The notes under the pieces were generated by a model. The model saw only the letters and a list, made by a program, of their open reading frames with translations, searched no databases and was not told the origin of the DNA. From the NCBI GenBank assembly GCA_001464495.1, contig LNDZ01000013.1:62001-126000 (forward strand): a stretch of DNA of 64,000 nucleotides, read 5' to 3'. Source of the stretch: Betaproteobacteria bacterium Ga0074130 (GTDB taxonomy: Bacteria > Pseudomonadota > Gammaproteobacteria > Burkholderiales > Rhodocyclaceae). Below are positions 57,408 through 64,000 of this stretch, in pieces (position 1 is the first letter of the stretch; each line of letters opens with the position of its first letter). Position numbers and translations under genes: made by a program.

Positions 57408-58730
57408 ATGCAGGATGCTTCAGCTCTGGTGAACACGCATTACCTGCGCCACTTGGTATCGCTCTCGGCGGAAGAGGAAGTGAAGGCCACCGAAGACGTG
57501 TTTTCGGCCAGCGGCGTCAAGCTCATCGGTAAAGGCACGCGTATCAGTGAAGGCATGTACGAGCGCATTGTGTCGCACAAGCTGATACGCCCGCTTGAGT
57601 CCAGCATCAGTATCGGGGATCCAGTAACGCCTCAGGCATTAAAGCTCACAGCAGAGTCCTTGCTCGACTCAAGCCCATCTTTGGCGCGTTTAATTGGTCA
57701 ATCCTCAAACTTGGATAGTGCACTTGGTGTTGTTAAAAGTGCGCAATTTGGTGAGCAAGCAGGGGCATTGCTTAAGTTGCATGAAGCAAGATTGCCCGCA
57801 TCACTCAACCATGGCGTGCTTGTGGGCTTGGTGGCCATGAGTCTCATGAAGCGCATGCGACCCACAGATCGTGGTGCACTCGACCGTTTAATCGTAGCGA
57901 GTTTCTTTCATGATATTGGTGAGCTCTATATAGATCCTGCGCTTCACAGGAATCGCTCAAATCCATTCAATGCGGAAGAATGGCAGCAAATGGCAGCGCA
58001 CCCAGCCATTGGCCATGCAGTGCTGAAGAATATGAGCGGGATTGCTCCCATCATCGCTGAACTTGTCCTTGAGCATCATGAGCGTCTGGATGGAGGTGGC
58101 TACCCGCACGGGCGTAGAAAGGGCGAGATCAGCGAGGAGGGGCATATTCTCGCGGTTGCAGAAACCTTGTCACGGTTTATTGGTGACAGTAGCGAGCCCT
58201 TTGCATATGCCGAAGTTGCCCTCAAGATTATTCCGGGCGAATTTAGCCATTCGGTGATTGATGCCGTGGCCGCCTGCCGCGAAGAGCTTCGCGCAGCAAG
58301 AGTTTTACAAGAAGAGATTGATGCAGTGGAGGGGTTGGATCCGAGTTCGACCGATTTTCAAGTTGGGATGAGCGGACTGTTCACGAAGATTGGGCAGACA
58401 TGCGATGTCATGGCCCAATTGGAAAGCCAGAGTAAGGAAGCTTCAGCCGGCCTGAAGCATCTACTTTCGGAAAGCCAGCAATACTTGCAGAGAGTAACTC
58501 GTGCGATTTCAAGCACGGGCCTCGATCAGGCCTTGAATGGCGTCACCCTTGGTGAGGCTAGCGAAGCCGATTTGTTGCAAATTCGGCTGGAATTTGACGT
58601 GACTGTGAGTGAGGTTCACTGGCGTCTCGTCGAGCTGTCTCGCAGACTGATGCAACAACAAACGAAGTTGGCACCAGAAGAGGTAGCCTTACTATCACCT
58701 TTGGTGAATGTTCTTGCAAAGCGTGTTTGA
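57408..58730 (+). CDS. HD-GYP-domain phosphodiesterase-like protein
   Basis: The 440-residue protein has an N-terminal region without clear domain (1-110), then an HD-GYP domain with His168-Asp169 in FFHDIGELYID and HHERLDGGGYPHG (about 223-235). A C-terminal helical region (about 300-440) follows. HD-GYP enzymes degrade c-di-GMP, which would oppose the GGDEF enzyme at 47 kb. No response-regulator receiver is seen. Its ATG follows AAAGGACA. Confidence 0.87.
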   Translation: MQDASALVNTHYLRHLVSLSAEEEVKATEDVFSASGVKLIGKGTRISEGMYERIVSHKLIRPLESSISIGDPVTPQALKLTAESLLDSSPSLARLIGQSSNLDSALGVVKSAQFGEQAGALLKLHEARLPASLNHGVLVGLVAMSLMKRMRPTDRGALDRLIVASFFHDIGELYIDPALHRNRSNPFNAEEWQQMAAHPAIGHAVLKNMSGIAPIIAELVLEHHERLDGGGYPHGRRKGEISEEGHILAVAETLSRFIGDSSEPFAYAEVALKIIPGEFSHSVIDAVAACREELRAARVLQEEIDAVEGLDPSSTDFQVGMSGLFTKIGQTCDVMAQLESQSKEASAGLKHLLSESQQYLQRVTRAISSTGLDQALNGVTLGEASEADLLQIRLEFDVTVSEVHWRLVELSRRLMQQQTKLAPEEVALLSPLVNVLAKRV

Positions 58731-58833
58731 TGCGGATGTTCATTTATCAGATGACCTTGATTGGGTGAAACAACGGTGATCTGGGCGTGTTTTTAGCACG
58801 CCGTTTTTAGCGCAACCGTGGCACATTGCGGCC

Positions 58834-59439
58834 ATGAATTCATCACTCTCTGCGCCAAGCAAGGACGTTATTGCAACCTTGCCCTTGTTTCCTTTGCTGG
58901 AGCGTCCGTCCATCGTGCTGGCCGATACACCAGCGGTGATTCAGAAGGCGCTGGCGGAGCTCAAGACCTTTACGGCGCTGGGCTTTGATACCGAATCAAA
59001 GCCGACTTTCAACAAAGGTGAAACCTCCGACGGCCCGCATCTGGTGCAGTTTGCGGTAGCGGGTCGTGCATGGTTGCTACCAACCCGCATTCCCGAGGCG
59101 CAGGCCGCTGTGGCCGAGCTGCTGCACGATGCCAAGATTGCAAAGATCGGCTTTGGTCTGGCGAATGACACCAGTCAACTGGCGCACAAGTTCGGGATAC
59201 ATCCGCACAACCTGGTCGATCTGGATAAAAACTTTCGCCAGCTCGGCTATCGAAACTCGGTCGGTGCCAAGGGCGCGATTGCAATTCTTTTCCAGCAACG
59301 CTTTGTGAAGTCCAAGCGCATTTCAACCTCGAACTGGTCGCTGCCTAAATTGAACGAGCAACAAATTGTGTATGCCGCGAACGATGCCTATGCGGCGATT
59401 CGTGTGTTTGAGGCTTTGCAGTCGTGGGGGGCGGTATGA
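58834..59439 (+). CDS. 3'-5' exonuclease (RNase D/DEDDy-like)
   Basis: The 201-residue DEDD exonuclease has Asp52 and Glu54 in GFDTESKPTF, an Asp in FGLANDTSQL and the C-terminal YAANDAYAAI (Tyr and Asp). It acts on nucleic-acid 3' ends. The RNase D HRDC domain is missing, so it is a single-domain member. It overlaps ung by 4 nt. Confidence 0.88.
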   Translation: MNSSLSAPSKDVIATLPLFPLLERPSIVLADTPAVIQKALAELKTFTALGFDTESKPTFNKGETSDGPHLVQFAVAGRAWLLPTRIPEAQAAVAELLHDAKIAKIGFGLANDTSQLAHKFGIHPHNLVDLDKNFRQLGYRNSVGAKGAIAILFQQRFVKSKRISTSNWSLPKLNEQQIVYAANDAYAAIRVFEALQSWGAV

Positions 59440-60107
59440 GTGCTTTTCCAGCCTCTTGGTTGGCGTTTTGTGCACCGCAACTCGCCGCCGATGTAGCACG
59501 TGCCGAAGCCAATGTCGCAGCGATTGAGCCGCCTGCGACGGTCTATCCGGCTGTTGAACACCGTTATCGTGCCCTCGCCATGCCTCCGGATGCTGTCTCA
59601 GTCGTGATTCTTGGGCAGGACCCGTATCACGGTGAGGATGCCTGTATGGGCAGCTTGTTACCCCAGGCGATGGGACTGTCCTTCTCTGTGCCTGAGGGCA
59701 TGAAGGCACCGCCGTCCTTGCGCAATATCGCCAAGGAACTGGAAAGCGATGTGGGTGCAAGGTTGGATAGTGGCGATCTCTCGCACTGGGCGGCACAGGG
59801 CGTGTTGCTGCTGAATACCAGCCTGACCGTGAGCAAGGGCGAGGCTGGCTCGCACAAAAACTTTGGCTGGCAGTCGGTGACGGATCGCATCATTCGCGCC
59901 CTTGGTCAGTCGGCGCAGTCACGCGTGTTCATCCTCTGGGGGGCGCATGCACAGGCCAAGCGCAGCTTGATTGGCGAGCAGCATCTGGTGATTGAGTCTG
60001 TTCACCCCAGCCCCTTGTCGGCTCACCGTGGCTTTTTTGGTAGCCGACCTTTCTCGCGCACTAACGCTTTTTTGCAGAAGCAGGGCAGGGGCGAGATTCG
60101 CTGGTAA
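59436..60107 (+). CDS. ung: Uracil-DNA glycosylase
   Basis: The 223-residue protein has the catalytic GQDPYHG (60-66) and HPSPLS near the end. It removes uracil from DNA. The ATG is in an ATGA overlap with the exonuclease stop; a start four codons upstream is possible but less likely. Confidence 0.95.
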   Translation: MSAFPASWLAFCAPQLAADVARAEANVAAIEPPATVYPAVEHRYRALAMPPDAVSVVILGQDPYHGEDACMGSLLPQAMGLSFSVPEGMKAPPSLRNIAKELESDVGARLDSGDLSHWAAQGVLLLNTSLTVSKGEAGSHKNFGWQSVTDRIIRALGQSAQSRVFILWGAHAQAKRSLIGEQHLVIESVHPSPLSAHRGFFGSRPFSRTNAFLQKQGRGEIRW

Positions 60108-60110
60108 GGC

Positions 60111-60299
60111 TTAGCTGTTCCGCCGTGGATAGCCGTCGGCGAGGATGCGCTCCCAGATCACATCTTTCTGTTCGCGCGTGTAGGTGATCCAGTTTGCGAC
60201 TTCATTGACGGTGCGCCCGCAACCACGGCAAACATCGTCGAAGGTGGTGGAGCACACGGCTACACAGGGGCTGTCGGGGTAGGGTTTCTTGTATTCCAT
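60111..60299 (-). CDS. DUF1289 protein
   Basis: The 62-residue protein has the DUF1289 Cys pattern, Cys12, Cys16, Cys24 and Cys27 (PCVAVCSTTFDDVCRGCG), likely metal-binding. The function is unknown. It is convergent with ung. Confidence 0.88.
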   Translation of the reverse strand: MEYKKPYPDSPCVAVCSTTFDDVCRGCGRTVNEVANWITYTREQKDVIWERILADGYPRRNS

Positions 60300-60332
60300 G
60301 CCCCGATTCTAAGCGATGCAGGACAGAAACAA

Positions 60333-60358
60333 AAACGGCTACCCGCAGGTAGCCGTGA
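60333..60358 (-). terminator. Rho-independent terminator of the glycine-zipper gene
   Basis: The stem ACGGCTAC and GTAGCCGT with a short loop is followed on the minus strand by TTTTTG. Confidence 0.85.
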
Positions 60359-60383
60359 TGGTTGGTACTGAATTAGCTTGGGC

Positions 60384-61082
60384 TTAGCGCGGCAACAGTC
60401 TGCCGTTGTCGATGCGCACGCGATCACCGATGCGCCATACTGGCTCGGCGTTCTCGCGGATTTGTTGGAAGGTGCCATCTTCGAGGCGGATATTGATGTC
60501 ATAGACGGTATTGCTGCGCTGTGACTTCTCAATCTGGTGGCCCGCATAAGCACCACCGGCAATACCCGCAATGCGGGCAACATCGCGACCACTGCCTTTG
60601 CCGATCTGGTTGCCGACAATTGCACCTACTACGCCACCGGCGACAGCGCCAAGACCGCTGCCTTCACCCTTTTCGGTGACGGGGATGATTGCGGTAATCG
60701 TGCCGCAGGTATAGCAAATCTGCGGTCGGGCATCGTCTGAGCGATACACGTCATTGCCCGCCACTTCATTGTTGCGCGGCTGGCTGGAGTAGGTGGTGAC
60801 CGGCTTGTGCTCTGGTTTTGCGGCAACTGGCTTGGGAGCTGGCTTGGGCGCGGGGGCAGCAGCCGGGGCCGATGTAGATGATGATGTGGGCGCTGGTGGT
60901 GGCGTTACTTCGGCAACCTTCGCCTCCGTTGGCATGGCGACTTCGGGGGCCGGCGTGCTCTTGCCAGTGGGGATCAGCCCGGTGACCGCACCGATGCCTA
61001 CCAAGCTGAAAAGCGTGACGGCAATGGCGGCAATCCAGAGCATGGGGTGCAGCGTAGACTTCTGGACAGTCTGGGTTTCCAT
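60384..61082 (-). CDS. Glycine-zipper 2TM-domain protein
   Basis: The ATG at 61082 (METQTVQKS) has CAGGAG upstream and gives 232 residues. One N-terminal transmembrane helix is followed by a Pro/Ala-rich linker, then the Gly-zipper (GAVAGGVVGAIVGNQIGKGS) and a C-terminal beta domain with WRIGDRVRID. Relatives such as SlyB are envelope proteins. The function here is unknown. Confidence 0.85.
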   Translation of the reverse strand: METQTVQKSTLHPMLWIAAIAVTLFSLVGIGAVTGLIPTGKSTPAPEVAMPTEAKVAEVTPPPAPTSSSTSAPAAAPAPKPAPKPVAAKPEHKPVTTYSSQPRNNEVAGNDVYRSDDARPQICYTCGTITAIIPVTEKGEGSGLGAVAGGVVGAIVGNQIGKGSGRDVARIAGIAGGAYAGHQIEKSQRSNTVYDINIRLEDGTFQQIRENAEPVWRIGDRVRIDNGRLLPR

Positions 61083-61185
61083 AGGAGACTCCTGATGAGG
61101 GTGATGAGCGATTAACGATCCCATCATAGGCCCGGCGGACAGGGATAATGAATTGTTACACCTTGTCTTACAAAGGCTTGCGAGT

Positions 61186-63098
61186 CTAGGCAGGTTTCTC
61201 TGTGCGAACCTTGCGCAATTGATAGCGTGCCGGATCAAGCATTTTCAATACAGACTGTTCGAGCGGCAGGCATTCATTGTTGAGCTGCGCTGCAATCACT
61301 TCTGCTGCCATCGGTGCCCAGGTAAGCCCACGTGCGCCAAAGCCGAGCATTGCATGCAAACCGGCTTGTCGTGGCAAGCCGCTTAAGGTCAGGCTGGGGC
61401 GGAAGCTGGGGGCGGGTAAGGTGCCGACGAGCGGCAATCTGTCATGGCTGGCGCTGCGGAAGCTCACCCGGCCGTCGAGCTGCGCTGGGTCGAAATGCAG
61501 CGTCAGATTAGGCAGCAATGCTTGCAGCCGCGCCAAGTTGTCCTGATGTTCGCTGATCCGCAGTGCTGTGTTTTTGACGTCTTCGACAAAGCTCGCGCCG
61601 AGAACGATGGGTGCCTGATCGGGTTGGATCAGATAGCCGGTGCCGCATAGTGCTGTGTTGAGTGGCGTGAGTGTTTCCGATGGCAGGTAGGTCAGTTGAC
61701 CGCGAATGGCGCGCAGGGTGAGGGTTAGGTCAGGCACGAGGGTATTGGCCGCACTCGCGTTGGCAAGGATGAGATGGTCTGCACTGGCGATACACGTGCC
61801 GTCAGCATCTTCCACATGCCACTGACCCGCGTGTGAGTGAATGCGGGTAGCCGTAGCGTCAAAGCGATAGTCCACCGTTGTCTTTGTTTCTGCTGCTGTC
61901 AGCAAAGCCTGACAAAACGCCTGTGGCTTAACCCATGCAGCATGCGGAAAGTACCAGCCACCTGCACCCACTGGTGCGCCGGCATGCGCACTGGCGGCCG
62001 CTTGATCAATCCAGCTGACGTAATCAGCGGGGAAGTTGAGTGCAGCACAGGTGCGTTGCTGTGCAGTTGCATCGGCCTCGTCTTCGGCCAATTGCAGAAT
62101 GCCGCATTCGCGCCAGAAGTTTGAATTCGCATCAAGCCGATGCAGCAAACGCAATGTGTAAAGGTAGGCCGCGCGAGAGAAGCGTGCGGCCAAATTGTCA
62201 TCCCGCGCGAGCAGGGGGTGCAGTAAGCCCGCCGGGTTACCAGAGGCTTCCTGTGCTGGTGCTGCATGCTGGTCAATCAGGGTCACATGCCAGCCGCGCC
62301 GACTTAATGCTTCTGTCATGCTACAGCCGGCAATGCCGGCGCCGATGACGATAGCGGTAGGGGGTGATAAGGCGGATGCGGTCGATTGCTTGGATATTCG
62401 CGTCGTACCTTCGCCAAGGCGAGCCGTGAGCATGTGCCGCTTGCGCGCAAAGCCTTGCTGCTTCTGCACTGTCCAGCCAAGGCTGATGAGTGTTTTGCGC
62501 ACGTCACCGGCGACACACCAGCTCGCCAGCGTCGCGCCGGGCGCTGCATGCTGGGTGACGTTAGCGAGCAGCGCCGCTGACCAGAGCTGCGGATTTTTCT
62601 GTGGGGCAAAGCCATCGAGATAAATGGCATCAGCCTTGCCCACCAGTTGTGGCAGTGTCTCAAGTGCATCACCTAAGAGCAGTGTCAGGGTGACACGTCC
62701 CCCATTCAGTAAGAGGTGATGAAAGCCCGGTGTGAGTGGTGGCCAAGCGTTTTGCAGCTCGCTAGCGAGTAAGGCCAGCTCGGGCCAATGCATATGCAGC
62801 GTGGTCAGATCAGCGCGCGTGAAAGGGTGCAGTTCGGTACTGATGAAATGCAGTCGGGTACAGCGTTGCGGATCGTTGCGCCACGCGTGCCAGGTCGCTA
62901 GAAAACTGAGGCCGAGGCCAAAGCCGGTTTCAAGAATGGTGAACTGGTGACGACCCTGCCAGGCGTGGGGCAAGCCATTGCGACCGAGGAACACATGTTG
63001 TGCTTGTGGCAAACCGCCTTCGGTGGAGTGGTACACGTCATCAAAGCTGGCCGACCAAGGGGTGCCGTCAGCCGTGAGGGCGAGGCTGGCCGGCGTGA

Positions 63099-63102
<4 letters not shown>
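61186..63102 (-). CDS. mnmC: Bifunctional tRNA-modification enzyme MnmC
   Basis: The 638-residue enzyme has an N-terminal methyltransferase domain (ETGFGLGLSF) and a C-terminal FAD oxidoreductase (VIGAGIAGCSMTEALSRRGW, then EASGNPAGLLHP). It converts cmnm5s2U to mnm5s2U in the tRNA wobble base. Both domains are complete. It overlaps the next gene by 4 nt. Confidence 0.95.

Positions 63103-64000
<898 letters not shown>

Overview
The window reads as a chromosomal segment of a betaproteobacterium, probably from Neisseriales or a near relative. That placement is inferred from gene content and order, not from a search. The pointers are a compact TCA cluster (mdh, a citrate-lyase-like gene, acnB, a GntR regulator, sdhCDAB-sdhE, gltA, sucA-sucB-lpd), an iscRSUA-hscBA-fdx-iscX cluster preceded by cysE, a bifunctional mnmC, and many chemoreceptors. 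Most of the window is dense housekeeping sequence. I see no tRNA, rRNA, CRISPR array or transposase.

Layout. 1-1.7 kb: the end of katG, a ZIP metal transporter and Dps. 1.75-7.6 kb (minus): a four-gene heavy-metal RND efflux operon (outer-membrane factor, lipoprotein adaptor, CusA/CzcA-type pump, PII-like protein). 8-9.6 kb: a chemoreceptor with an unusual C-terminal Cache domain. 9.8-27.3 kb: the TCA cycle block, with mdh-lyase-acnB on the minus strand and gntR then sdhC to lpd and zapE on the plus strand. An 18-bp perfect palindrome lies between the two arms. 27.4-31.5 kb: peroxiredoxin, slyD, a small secreted protein and mutS. 31.5-33.4 kb: an accessory patch between two identical 44-bp direct repeats, holding the tail of an HlyD-type adaptor, a lipoprotein and a truncated GHSLGG lipase. 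33.5-35.1 kb: a chemoreceptor gene broken by a frameshift. 35.2-44.7 kb: suhB, trmJ, cysE and the isc cluster, with two adjacent cysteine desulfurase genes and two strong IscR-type sites over the iscR promoter. 44.7-52.3 kb: mixed housekeeping and signalling genes. 52.36-54.64 kb: a run of four small minus-strand gene cassettes, each followed by an attC-like site, with no integron integrase in the window. 54.8-64 kb: tex, an HD-GYP protein, a nuclease, ung, mnmC, a lipopolysaccharide-kinase-like protein and the end of lysS.

How it fits together. The TCA block encodes malate to oxaloacetate to citrate to isocitrate, then 2-oxoglutarate to succinyl-CoA, and succinate to fumarate, probably under the adjacent GntR regulator. 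The isc block supplies Fe-S clusters to enzymes such as AcnB and SdhB encoded upstream. KatG, Dps, two peroxiredoxins and metal import and efflux form a stress and metal theme. The two foreign-looking patches are the integron-like cassette array, which includes a PACE-type efflux gene, and the repeat-bounded lipase and lipoprotein patch. They are the best candidates for something not yet described. Two frameshifts (in the 33.5-35.1 kb chemoreceptor and in the gene at 44.7 kb) should be checked against reads.
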